In this document: positions 35,674 to 43,896 of the stretch, piece after piece
Position numbering within the stretch: the stretch's first letter is position 1
Layout: every line of letters starts with the position of its first letter
DNA from: an uncultured Spirochaetia bacterium
GTDB lineage: Bacteria > Spirochaetota > Spirochaetia > JABEVK01
Direction of reading: 5' to 3'
NCBI GenBank assembly: GCA_937960645.1
Contig: CALGPJ010000004.1
Span: 1-47,479 of the forward strand
DNA: 47,479 bases
The notes under the pieces: generated by a model
What the model was told of the DNA's origin: nothing
The model's input: only the letters and a program-made list of their open reading frames with translations
Databases searched by the model: none
Translations under genes and position numbers: made by a program

Positions 35674-37857
35674 ATGATGCGATTCCGGCGCCTTTTCCTT
35701 ACCTTCCTCCTTGCGCAGGGTATTTACGGCCAGGAGGCCCTTCCGTCGCTAAAGGTGTGGTCCCTCAGCCGGGAAGACAGGCCGGAATATTCTCGCCTCG
35801 ATGTGGCGGCCGAAGGATGGGAGCGGATCACCCTGCCCGCCTACCTCGACTTCACGCAGACCAGGATTCGATGGCTCATTGCCGATCTCCCCTCGAGCCA
35901 GCTTTCGAGGGATGAAGCGTATTTGCTCCTCGGCAGATTCGATGCCGCTATGCAAGTGTATTTTAACGGGGTGCTTTTAGGGGAATTTGGCCGCTTTCCT
36001 CCCGATTATTCATTCGGCAATGGATCGAGCAATGTTCTCAGAATCCCGCCCCAACTCATCCAGGAAAAGAACAGACTGTCACTGCGAATCTTTCGGGACA
36101 GCGGAACAGTCAACCTGCAACCGATGCGGCTGGGCCAGCACGAGGACGCCACCTTCGAAAAATACTTCGTCAGCTTTCTCAATCAGGAAATCTACGTCAT
36201 TTTCGCCTATCTCAACCTCTTCATTGCGGTCTATTTCGTCATGCTGTGGTTTTTTCAACGGTCCAACCAGGCCAACCTTTGGTACGCACTCACCAACCTC
36301 AGTTTTTTCATTTATTTTCTCCGAATCGGCGACCCTCTCCACTGGCTTCCCTTCCTGCCGACTTTGGGGTTCACCCGGGCCTTTTTGAACGTCGCATTCT
36401 TTTCCCTCTTCATGTTCTACGTGCATCTCTTTGGCATATGGAAAAGCAGGCTCCTGCGTTACATCCTGCTGGCAATCACTGGCGTTTTTGGCTTCATCCA
36501 GATGTTCTTCCATCCCGATTTCACCTTCATCACTACAGTCTTTACTCTGAGCCTCCTGCCCGGTCAGATCATGATCATCATGCTCATCATTATGAGCGTC
36601 ATCTCCTGGCTAAAAGGAAACAAGGATGCAGGAATCATCCTGATCGGTAGCGCCTGGGGTGTGGGGTTCGGCTCTCACGACATCTTTCACATGGTGAACA
36701 ACACCCTGCCCGTTGCCTGGGTTCAGGGCATCGGCATTTTCGGTTTCAACATGGCGGTATTCTTCTATACAGCCCTGATCAGCGGCCGAATCAACCGAGC
36801 CCTGGATCTTTCCCGCGAAGGACTGCAAAAACGCGAACAACAACTGATCCACACCCTGGGCCAAATCGGAACGATTGGAGAAAACCTCGGCAGGACCACC
36901 ATCTCCCTGCAAACGGCCATGCAAGGTACGCAAAATGTCATCAACGTCCTGGGAAACAATACCTCGACCATGGTCCAGCTCATCCAGGATCAGTCCCGCC
37001 ATGTCGCCAACACCCAAACCAACCTCGAGGAACTCCTGGCCAGCATTCAGAAAATCAACCAGGAGATCGGGGAACAAAACGAACAAATCAGCCACAGCGT
37101 CCAATCGATGAACGATATGTTTGAAAGCATCCAGGTCATTTCCACAAACCTGGATCACACCTTCGAATTCATCAAAAATCTGGACGAAAACATCAAGAAA
37201 AGTGTGAGCGCCATGCGGGAGAGTCAACGGAGCATGGACATCATCCGCAAAGGCAGCGAGAAAATCAGCGAGATCGTCGAAACCGTCAATGAGCTCTCGG
37301 AGCGCACCAACCTGCTCTCCATGAATGCCAGCATCGAGGCCGCTCACGCGGGTAATGCGGGAAAAGGATTTGCGGTGGTGGCCCAGGAAATCAAGAAACT
37401 CGCCGACAGCTCCTCAGCCCGAGCCAAAGAAATTGGCCTGCAGGTCAAGGAGATCCTGCAAAGCATCCAGACCGGCGTACGATTCACCTCGGACGTCGAA
37501 AACCTCCTCATTACCGTTCAAAGTCAAAGCGCCTCGAGCGTCACCCAGCTGCAGAAGGTCTACGAGTCCGCCTTCCTGCAGCGCGACGTCGCCAATGCCC
37601 TGAACAAAACCCTCAAACACCTCGATACCGTGGCCCAGGACATCCAGAAGCAAACCGATTCGCAGACTCACTCCAGCACCGCCATCGGTCAGAAGATCGA
37701 TACCCTCGTTCGTTCGTTCAAGGATATCGAGACCCGGACCCAATCGCTCAACCAGGAAAACAATCGCCTGATTAGCTCAGTACTTGCACTGGGCCAGGCC
37801 ACCAGCGAATTGAGCGCGGCGATCAAAAACTTACAGGAGCTCCTCCAACAGCAATGA
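35674..37857 (+). CDS. 7TMR-DISM methyl-accepting chemotaxis-type receptor
   Basis: 727 residues. It has a signal peptide (FRRLFLTFLLAQGIYG), an extracellular DISMED2-like jelly-roll (~25-165), seven membrane segments (~170-365), a helical linker with repeated Q-rich heptads, and an MCP signalling domain (~500-725). The kinase-contact tip is ELSERTNLLSMNASIEAAHAGNAGKGFAVVA, read in two parts, and matches MCPs very well. It should signal through CheA/CheW, so a 7TM sensory module is coupled to motility. Leading the operon, it is translationally coupled (ATGA) to a periplasmic msrA. The ligand is unknown; the jelly-roll suggests a carbohydrate-like ligand. Confidence 0.88.
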   Translation: MMRFRRLFLTFLLAQGIYGQEALPSLKVWSLSREDRPEYSRLDVAAEGWERITLPAYLDFTQTRIRWLIADLPSSQLSRDEAYLLLGRFDAAMQVYFNGVLLGEFGRFPPDYSFGNGSSNVLRIPPQLIQEKNRLSLRIFRDSGTVNLQPMRLGQHEDATFEKYFVSFLNQEIYVIFAYLNLFIAVYFVMLWFFQRSNQANLWYALTNLSFFIYFLRIGDPLHWLPFLPTLGFTRAFLNVAFFSLFMFYVHLFGIWKSRLLRYILLAITGVFGFIQMFFHPDFTFITTVFTLSLLPGQIMIIMLIIMSVISWLKGNKDAGIILIGSAWGVGFGSHDIFHMVNNTLPVAWVQGIGIFGFNMAVFFYTALISGRINRALDLSREGLQKREQQLIHTLGQIGTIGENLGRTTISLQTAMQGTQNVINVLGNNTSTMVQLIQDQSRHVANTQTNLEELLASIQKINQEIGEQNEQISHSVQSMNDMFESIQVISTNLDHTFEFIKNLDENIKKSVSAMRESQRSMDIIRKGSEKISEIVETVNELSERTNLLSMNASIEAAHAGNAGKGFAVVAQEIKKLADSSSARAKEIGLQVKEILQSIQTGVRFTSDVENLLITVQSQSASSVTQLQKVYESAFLQRDVANALNKTLKHLDTVAQDIQKQTDSQTHSSTAIGQKIDTLVRSFKDIETRTQSLNQENNRLISSVLALGQATSELSAAIKNLQELLQQQ

Positions 37858-38423
37858 ACATTTGCCGCCCCCTCGGTCTGATGCTTATCTTTTCCACCAT
37901 GGCACACGCTCAAACCCGACACAATGATCTGATCCTCGGTGGGGGATGTTTCTGGTGCCTCGAAGCGGCCTTCGAGCGCCTGGAGGGTGTCCTGGACGTC
38001 CAGAGCGGCTACGCCGGTGGCTCGGTGCCCAATCCCACCTACGAGCAGGTTTGCAGCGGCCGTACCGGCCACGCCGAGGTGGTCAGGATTGTGTATGATC
38101 CTGCCAAAATCTCGGAAGCCCAGCTCCTGGAATGGTTTTGGAAGATGCACGACCCCACGACCTTGAACCGTCAGGGCGCCGATGTTGGGACCCAGTACCG
38201 CAGCATTATGTTTTTTGAAAACGAGGAACAAAAAAAGCGTTTCGAGGCCAGCAGGAATCAGGCACAGTCCCGGTTATCCAGCCCCATCGTCACCCAAATC
38301 GTCCCGCGTTCGGCATTTTACCCCGCCGAGGATTACCATCAGGATTATTACCGAAAGAATCCCTATGCGGGCTATTGCCAGGTCGTAATCCGACCAAAAC
38401 TTCTCAAGCTGGGTTTGTACTGA
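37854..38423 (+). CDS. msrA: Peptide methionine-S-sulfoxide reductase, probably exported
   Basis: 189 residues. MsrA reduces methionine-S-sulfoxide in proteins. The catalytic GGCFWCLEAAF motif and the GYAGGSVPNPTYEQVCSGRTGHAE block are complete, as are the D-F-P-N-related HDPTTLNRQGADVGTQYRS and AEDYHQDYYRKNP motifs. An N-terminal signal peptide (LGLMLIFSTMAHAQ) precedes the domain, so the enzyme should work in the periplasm. It overlaps the chemoreceptor stop by 4 bp, so receptor and repair enzyme are co-expressed; whether the link is functional is unknown. It converges on the cyclase gene with a 3-bp gap. Confidence 0.92.
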   Translation: MNICRPLGLMLIFSTMAHAQTRHNDLILGGGCFWCLEAAFERLEGVLDVQSGYAGGSVPNPTYEQVCSGRTGHAEVVRIVYDPAKISEAQLLEWFWKMHDPTTLNRQGADVGTQYRSIMFFENEEQKKRFEASRNQAQSRLSSPIVTQIVPRSAFYPAEDYHQDYYRKNPYAGYCQVVIRPKLLKLGLY

Positions 38424-38426
38424 GCC

Positions 38427-40520
38427 TCACAACTGTTCCCAGTAATGCCGCACCACCGAATCCAACGGCGCCTCTTTGTGGAGTTTCTTGAAAAGTTTTT
38501 TCGCATCTTTGGAGTGGCCCTCGAGTACCAGGTTGACCGCAACCTCGAACCTGTCTTGAATGGCGATTTTTTGTTGCTTCATTTCTTCCGGATCGTTCTC
38601 GAAAACCTCGAACACCGGGACGGGATCGGTCTTTCCCTTGATCGAACGGACCCCTAGGAACCTGTAGGCAAGATGGTCAGTGTTCTGCAGGGCCTGGAGT
38701 GTTTCCAGGCTGATGAGCAGATGGGTGCCGAACTCACGGTTCAGACTCTCCAGGCGGCTGGCCAGGTTCACCGCATCCGAAATCACGGTGGAATCCATCC
38801 GGAACTCGTTGCCGATGGTCCCCATCATCAGCGATCCGGTGTGGATGCCGATGCCGATGTCGATGGGATCGTACCCCGAGGACATGCGATGTTGATTGTA
38901 GACATTCAGACTGTCGAGCATTTCCAGGCCTGCGGCCAAAGCGTGGTCGGCCTGTTCCGGAAAGAGGGCCATGATCCCGTCACCGAGGTACTTGTCGATG
39001 AAGCCGCCGTTGCTGCGGATGGGTGGGGTAATGCGCTTAAGGTAGCTGTTGATGAAATTGAAGTTTTCCACGGGCTTCATTTTCTCGGAGAGGCGGGTGA
39101 ACGAGCGAATGTCCGAGAACATGATCGACATGGTGTGTTCCACGTGCTCGCCCAGCTCGATGTCGGTGATGCTTTTCTTCCCCAGATAACTGAGAAATTC
39201 GGTGGGGACAAACCGCTGGAGGGCCTGGTTGGTCAACTCCAAAGATTGCGACAATCGATCTACCTTGAAGAAGGCCTTGCTGAAGTTTTGGGTTACTAGA
39301 AAGCTCTGGGACACCAGGAAGGTCAGAAAACCCAGGGAGCTGATGTTGGCGGTGTTGATGACGTGGGATGTGTGCAGAACATCGTTTACCACCGTCAGAA
39401 CCAGGACACCCAACCCCGCCAAAAACCAGTACCCCTCCAAAAAACCGGTCCGAATGGCCTGGATCAGGAAATAGAGCAAGGGAGCGAAGAGCAACACAAT
39501 CCAGATTTGATAGGGAATCTGCAGCTGGCTAAACCAGAACATGGGAAACACCAGGGTCACGAGGCCGCTGACGGCGGCCACCCCGTTCACTGCCTGAACC
39601 AGCCAGCGGGGAATGCTTCGGTACCCCTGTTTGTGGATCAGTTCGTCGAAAAACAGGAAAAACAACGCCGGTGCCGCATACAGGGTCAGATACCCTAACT
39701 TTTGAAGGATTTGCCAGTTTAGCTCCGGCCAGAAAGACAAAATGAAATACTCTCCATAAACCACGGTGCGAATCGCGAAAAGGAAGCAGGTCAGGGCGAA
39801 CCACAGGGGGCTTTTGTCGCGCCTCAGGAAGAAATACAGCCCCAGGTTGTAAATCCCCATAATGAGGAGGCTGGCAAAGACAAAGAGGTCCATGAATAGG
39901 AGGTTTTGCCGTAGGGCGAGGACCTGATTGAGTTGGCCAAAAAACAGACTGTAGAACAACCCCCCATCGCGATGCTCCCAATTCGACACCAAAAGGCGAA
40001 TTTCCCAGCCTGTATCCGAGTCGGGAAGGGTGACGACCTGGGGCGCATAGGCCGCAACACCCCCCTCCGGCTGAGTGGACAGAGACCCTGCTTTAGCTAA
40101 AAGCTTGCCGTTGGCATAAAATTCGAAGGCGGACCCCAACGAGTTGATCTTGATACCCCAGGGACCGAGGGCTCGCGGCGGTAAGATTCGGATTCGATAG
40201 GTCGCGACCCCGAATGACTCAAAGGGTTTGCCGTCTACCTGATATGAGCTCCATCGGGCAGGGACCTTGACCTTTTGGCTGCTGGCATCATCCCAGATCG
40301 CGGTTGGAGCCGAGAGGCTGTTGGGTAGCCATTCCCAAACACCGTCCAACCTTACCACGGCACTGGAGGGATTGAGATCCTTGAAATCGAAAACCCCGCC
40401 TTGCGGCTGATACCTGCCCCCCTCCACCAGCAACACCTGACAGGATGAAAGAAGCAGGACCAGTATTCCAAGGGAAAAAGCTCTGTTCACAAGGCTATTT
40501 TTAGTACTGTAAAGGCTCAT
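38427..40520 (-). CDS. 7TMR-DISM adenylate/guanylate cyclase (class III)
   Basis: 697 residues. It has a lipoprotein-type signal (LGILVLLLSSC), a DISMED2-like jelly-roll (~30-190, VVRLDGVWEWLPNSL), seven membrane segments (~200-400), and a class III cyclase domain (~465-640): MSIMFSDIRSFTRLSEKM with metal Asp, GGFIDKYLGDGIMALFPE with the second metal Asp, and DIGIGIHTGSLMMGTIG. Substrate-specifying residues suggest adenylate cyclase but I cannot be sure. A C-terminal helical tail follows. The start at 40520 is two bases after the pcnB stop, so it is co-transcribed with mrp-pcnB. This is the third 7TMR-DISM protein in the window with a different output. Confidence 0.88.
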   Translation of the reverse strand: MSLYSTKNSLVNRAFSLGILVLLLSSCQVLLVEGGRYQPQGGVFDFKDLNPSSAVVRLDGVWEWLPNSLSAPTAIWDDASSQKVKVPARWSSYQVDGKPFESFGVATYRIRILPPRALGPWGIKINSLGSAFEFYANGKLLAKAGSLSTQPEGGVAAYAPQVVTLPDSDTGWEIRLLVSNWEHRDGGLFYSLFFGQLNQVLALRQNLLFMDLFVFASLLIMGIYNLGLYFFLRRDKSPLWFALTCFLFAIRTVVYGEYFILSFWPELNWQILQKLGYLTLYAAPALFFLFFDELIHKQGYRSIPRWLVQAVNGVAAVSGLVTLVFPMFWFSQLQIPYQIWIVLLFAPLLYFLIQAIRTGFLEGYWFLAGLGVLVLTVVNDVLHTSHVINTANISSLGFLTFLVSQSFLVTQNFSKAFFKVDRLSQSLELTNQALQRFVPTEFLSYLGKKSITDIELGEHVEHTMSIMFSDIRSFTRLSEKMKPVENFNFINSYLKRITPPIRSNGGFIDKYLGDGIMALFPEQADHALAAGLEMLDSLNVYNQHRMSSGYDPIDIGIGIHTGSLMMGTIGNEFRMDSTVISDAVNLASRLESLNREFGTHLLISLETLQALQNTDHLAYRFLGVRSIKGKTDPVPVFEVFENDPEEMKQQKIAIQDRFEVAVNLVLEGHSKDAKKLFKKLHKEAPLDSVVRHYWEQL

Positions 40521-40522
40521 TG

Positions 40523-41689
40523 TCAATTTTGTGGTAAATTTTCCACGGTCGGGGACTTGCGGCGCCGGCGCCTTCGCCGGCGAACTGGTGGAGGGGCGGC
40601 TGCCTCGTGATCGGTCCGAGAGGCCACGGCCCGGGGCATTCGAGGCCGCGGCGGTCGGACCCCCCAGGATTTGTAGAGGGCCCTCAACGCAAGGTCGCAC
40701 TCCCGGTTGGAGGGCACGATGGGGCGGAAAAAGTCCTTGATCCAATCGATTTGCTCCTCGAATGCCTCCCGGCTGGCCTTTTCTTTTTGCCCCATGCCGA
40801 GAAGCACCGCTTCCAGCAGGAAATAAAAGACCTCGGCCCGATCGGTGGGTCTGTCGGTTTCCTCGCCGGTGATAATGGCATCCAGCAGGGAGAGCGATGT
40901 TTTCAGGGGTCCGCGGATTCGGTTGTAAGATTTGGCAAGGTTAGGCAGGAAATGCCCCAAAATCCCGTACCGATGCAGCTCCTCGAACAGCGGCTGCGAT
41001 CGGCCACAAAACAGGATCTTGTAAAACTCTTCGGTGAGGCGGCTGGGACTGATGCCGGCCAGCAGGGAGGACTGGGCCTTGATCTTCCACCCCAGGTTCC
41101 AGCCAATTTTTATCCCCCCAAGTACCGAGTACTTGACGGCCCGAAGCATACGAACCGGATCTTCGACAAAGAGCTTTTCCAGGGGAATGATGTTTTTCAG
41201 CACGCGGGCCCGTATATCTTTGACCCCCTGCACGTAATCCACCACCGTTTCCTCTTTGGGATCGTAGTACAGAGCGTTACAGCTAAAATCCCGGCGGCGC
41301 ACATCCTCTTCCAGGGTCCCAAAAACGTTGGCATCTTCGGTCTTGTCGGAGCGGAAGGTGGCCACCTCGATGATCTTGTTAGCCGGACAGACAACGTGAA
41401 CCAGGCGAAAGCGCTTGCCGATGATGCGCGAACGCGGCAGGATTCTTTTGACCTGTCGGGGATGGGCCGAGGTGGCCACATCGAAGTCCTTGGGCTTCTT
41501 GCCCAGGAGAAGATCCCTGACCGCGCCGCCGACGATGTAGCTCTCGTACCCGGCGTTGCGCAATTTGCGACACACAAAAAGGGCGTCGGCGTCGATGTCC
41601 TGGATCTCGATGCCGTGCTCGTCTCGGGTGTAGATCACCGCGGCACGCACGGGCTTGCCGTTCCTGTCGAGGGAGTACTTGTACCTCAC
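40523..41689 (-). CDS. pcnB: Poly(A) polymerase I / CCA-adding-family nucleotidyltransferase
   Basis: 388 residues. It adds 3' adenosines to RNA (or CCA to tRNAs). The nucleotidyltransferase motif is GGAVRDLLLGKKPKDFDVAT, with the DxD metal ligands, followed by PRQVKRILPRSRIIGKRF, RRRDFSCNALYYD (RRDFxxNA) and DPVRMLRAVKYS. The N-terminal DADALFVCRKLRNAGYE strand is PcnB-like. The C-terminus is a very basic tail (VRRRRRRRRKS), as in RNA-binding PcnB. The GTG start at 41689 sits next to the mrp stop. Poly(A) polymerase is favoured over CCA transferase because of the basic tail and length; firm on family, moderate on function. Confidence 0.85.
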   Translation of the reverse strand: MRYKYSLDRNGKPVRAAVIYTRDEHGIEIQDIDADALFVCRKLRNAGYESYIVGGAVRDLLLGKKPKDFDVATSAHPRQVKRILPRSRIIGKRFRLVHVVCPANKIIEVATFRSDKTEDANVFGTLEEDVRRRDFSCNALYYDPKEETVVDYVQGVKDIRARVLKNIIPLEKLFVEDPVRMLRAVKYSVLGGIKIGWNLGWKIKAQSSLLAGISPSRLTEEFYKILFCGRSQPLFEELHRYGILGHFLPNLAKSYNRIRGPLKTSLSLLDAIITGEETDRPTDRAEVFYFLLEAVLLGMGQKEKASREAFEEQIDWIKDFFRPIVPSNRECDLALRALYKSWGVRPPRPRMPRAVASRTDHEAAAPPPVRRRRRRRRKSPTVENLPQN

Positions 41690-41690
41690 G

Positions 41691-42539
41691 TCATAGGACC
41701 TTTTTCAGGGAGATGCCGAGGACCGGCGGCTGCTTCAATGCCTGAATGGCCGCATCCACCACCGGCCAAAACCTCTCCCGGAGCAGTCCCGTGCCCTCCA
41801 CGAAGGGGGTCTGGGGGCTCTGCCCCACCGCGGGGTCCAGCGGCAGGCGGGCCAGAACGGTGGTGCCGTAGGCGCGGGCCAGAGTCTCGGCTCCGGGGCC
41901 GCCGAACAGGGGGAGTTCCGTTCCTTCGGGCCCCAGATAGGCCGACATGTTTTCCACCAGCCCCAGCAGGGGAAGTTTGAGGGATTGTACGAAGCTCAGA
42001 CTTCGGGAAGCGTCCTGGAGTGCGACCTCCTGGGGGGTGGTCACCACCAGACCATAGCGGCGGCCGCTGAGCGACTGGGCCAGGGTTAGGGGTTCGTCCC
42101 CCGTGCCCGGCGGCGAGTCGGCGATCAGGAAGTCCAGCGGACCCCATTCCGTGTCAGCAAGAAACTGGCGGATGATGGTGATCTTGAGCGGCCCGCGCCA
42201 GATAAAGGCGGTATCTTCCTTGTTGGTCAGGGCCAGGGAGGCCAGGCGGAGATTCGGCCGGGCCGGATACGGGGCGATTAGCCCCTCCTGGCTGCCCGCC
42301 TCCAATCGTGCGCCCTCCAGGCCCAGCATTCGAGCTGTGTTGGGCCCGTGCAGATCCGCATCCAGAAGCCCCACCCGGTAGTTCAGCTGGGCCAGGGCCG
42401 CCGCCAGGTTGACCGCCACCGTGGACTTGCCCACGCCGCCCTTGCCGCCCAGGACCATGATCTTGACCGCACAGGTCTCGTTGAACCGGTTGAGTCTCTC
42501 ATCCTGATTTTTCTTTTCCTCGCCGATGGGTCCGTGCAT
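41691..42539 (-). CDS. mrp: Mrp/NBP35-like P-loop ATPase (Fe-S carrier or MinD-like)
   Basis: 282 residues. The deviant Walker A is VLGGKGGVGKSTVAVNLAAAL (KGGVGKST), followed by LLDADLHGPNTARMLGL (Walker A' / switch I), LIADSPPGTGDEPLTLAQSL (Walker B region) and LVENMSAYLGPEG. Mrp proteins bind and deliver iron-sulfur clusters; the usual C-terminal CxxC is not present here (the segment after LVENMS lacks it), so a ParA/MinD-type role such as FlhG/YlxH is an alternative. The start at 42539, not 42686, is fixed by a TATACT box six bases upstream. It is divergent from hisS. Confidence 0.8.
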   Translation of the reverse strand: MHGPIGEEKKNQDERLNRFNETCAVKIMVLGGKGGVGKSTVAVNLAAALAQLNYRVGLLDADLHGPNTARMLGLEGARLEAGSQEGLIAPYPARPNLRLASLALTNKEDTAFIWRGPLKITIIRQFLADTEWGPLDFLIADSPPGTGDEPLTLAQSLSGRRYGLVVTTPQEVALQDASRSLSFVQSLKLPLLGLVENMSAYLGPEGTELPLFGGPGAETLARAYGTTVLARLPLDPAVGQSPQTPFVEGTGLLRERFWPVVDAAIQALKQPPVLGISLKKVL

Positions 42540-42545
42540 GAACAC

Positions 42546-42574
42546 AGTATAATAGAGACGCCTTGGCTTGTGAA
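42546..42574 (-). promoter_or_regulatory. Predicted promoter of mrp-pcnB-cyclase (leaderless type)
   Basis: On the minus strand there is TTCACA (42574-42569), a 17-bp spacer, TATACT (42551-42546) and six bases to the ATG at 42539. Its -35 box lies on the same seven base pairs as the opposite-strand hisS -35 box. Confidence 0.55.
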
Positions 42575-42596
42575 CATGGCTCAAAACGGTTAGATT
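42568..42596 (+). promoter_or_regulatory. Predicted promoter of hisS-hrpA (near-leaderless)
   Basis: TTGTGA at 42568-42573, a 17-bp spacer, TAGATT at 42591-42596 and seven bases to the ATG at 42604. The -35 box is shared in mirror image with the divergent mrp promoter. Confidence 0.5.
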
Positions 42597-42603
42597 AGTC
42601 CCC

Positions 42604-43896
42604 ATGAGCAACCTGATCCCACCGCAGACCCTGAAAGGCTTCCGGGATTCCCTCCCGGTGCAGGAGATCAAACGGCGTGACCTCATGGCCCGGCTGGAGG
42701 ACGCCTTTCGATCCTTTGGCTACGAACCCATCGATACCCCAGCCCTGGAATACGAGGAAATCCTTTTGGGCAAGGGCGGCGGGGAGACCGAAAAACAGGT
42801 GTACCGTTTCGAGGACCACGGCGGCCGACGCGTGGCCCTGAGGTACGACCTCACCGTGCCCTTCGCCCGTTTCACCGCCCAACACCGCGAGCAGCTCCCC
42901 CTGCCCTTCAAGCGCTACCACATGGCCAAGGTCTGGCGCGGGGAAAACCCCCAGAAGGGCCGCTACCGGGAGTTTTACCAGTGTGACTTCGACATCGTGG
43001 GGGCCGAAAGCCCTGACTCGGACGCTGAAATTTTGCAGCTCATGGCCCACAGCCTGAAACTCGCGGGAGCCCCGGTGCGCATCCACCTCAGCCACCGAAA
43101 GATCCTGCCCAGCCTGCTGAAAGGCCTCGGCTTCGAGGGCGATCCCGTGGAAGTTCTGCGGCTGGTCGATAAAAAGGACAAAATCGAGCAGACTGAATTC
43201 GAGGCCGGCCTGAGTCGGTTGCTGCCGGTGGCGGGCGTATCGCAGGTCTTGAATTTGCTGGACCCCGCTGCCTCCTGGGACGAGGCCCTGGGACGCCTGG
43301 AGAGCCTGGGAACCGAATCCGCACCCATACGCCAGAGACTCCAGGACATCCTGGCCCGTTTGGATCTGGCCGGGATTTTGGATCAGGTCTACCCCGATTT
43401 TTCGATCACCCGCGGGTTGGACTATTACACCGGCGTGGTGTTTGAATCCTTCCTGCAGGACCTGAGTGGCCTGGGAAGCGTGTGCAGCGGGGGCCGCTAC
43501 GACGACCTGGCCCAGCTCTACACCAAAGAACGGCTCCCCGGAGTGGGCGCCAGTGTTGGCCTGGACCGCCTCCTGGCCGGTCTGGAGGAACTGGGGCAAA
43601 CAAGCGGCAATTCGGCCTGTGCTTCGGTCATGGTCTTCGCCGCTGAGGACGGCCAGTCCCTCGATTCCTGGCGGACCGCACAGGAACTGCGCCGGCGCGG
43701 CCACCGGGTCGATGTGTTCACCGAGGCCAAAAAGCCTGCCGCCCAGTACCAGTACGCCGAGAAAAAGCGCATCCCCTGGGTGGTGATTCCGAAGGCCGAC
43801 GGCAGCTTCCTGGTGAAGCATCTCCCCACCGGCAGGGCTCAGACCCTCGCAAACATCGAGGCGACCTCCGCCCTCCTCGCCGGGATGCCCTCATGA
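42604..43896 (+). CDS. hisS: Histidyl-tRNA synthetase
   Basis: 430 residues, class II synthetase. Features in order are LKGFRDSLPVQEIKRRDL (N-terminal approach to motif 1), ALRYDLTVPFARF, motif 2 with GRYREFYQCDFDIVG, the histidine-binding RGLDYYTGVVFES, motif 3 at GVGASVGLDRLLAGL, and a C-terminal anticodon-binding domain (SVMVFAAEDGQ to the end). RGLDYYTG supports a true synthetase rather than the HisZ regulatory paralogue, which lacks catalytic residues and the anticodon domain. It is first in a two-gene unit with the hrpA-like helicase (ATGA overlap). Confidence 0.94.
   Translation: MSNLIPPQTLKGFRDSLPVQEIKRRDLMARLEDAFRSFGYEPIDTPALEYEEILLGKGGGETEKQVYRFEDHGGRRVALRYDLTVPFARFTAQHREQLPLPFKRYHMAKVWRGENPQKGRYREFYQCDFDIVGAESPDSDAEILQLMAHSLKLAGAPVRIHLSHRKILPSLLKGLGFEGDPVEVLRLVDKKDKIEQTEFEAGLSRLLPVAGVSQVLNLLDPAASWDEALGRLESLGTESAPIRQRLQDILARLDLAGILDQVYPDFSITRGLDYYTGVVFESFLQDLSGLGSVCSGGRYDDLAQLYTKERLPGVGASVGLDRLLAGLEELGQTSGNSACASVMVFAAEDGQSLDSWRTAQELRRRGHRVDVFTEAKKPAAQYQYAEKKRIPWVVIPKADGSFLVKHLPTGRAQTLANIEATSALLAGMPS

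Noticed and set aside
36610-37347. 245-residue antisense frame over the chemoreceptor
   Set aside because: Mirror image of the MCP helical heptads; no start signal.
42595-43821. 408-residue antisense frame over hisS
   Set aside because: It is a mirror of the hisS coding bias with no recognisable motif.
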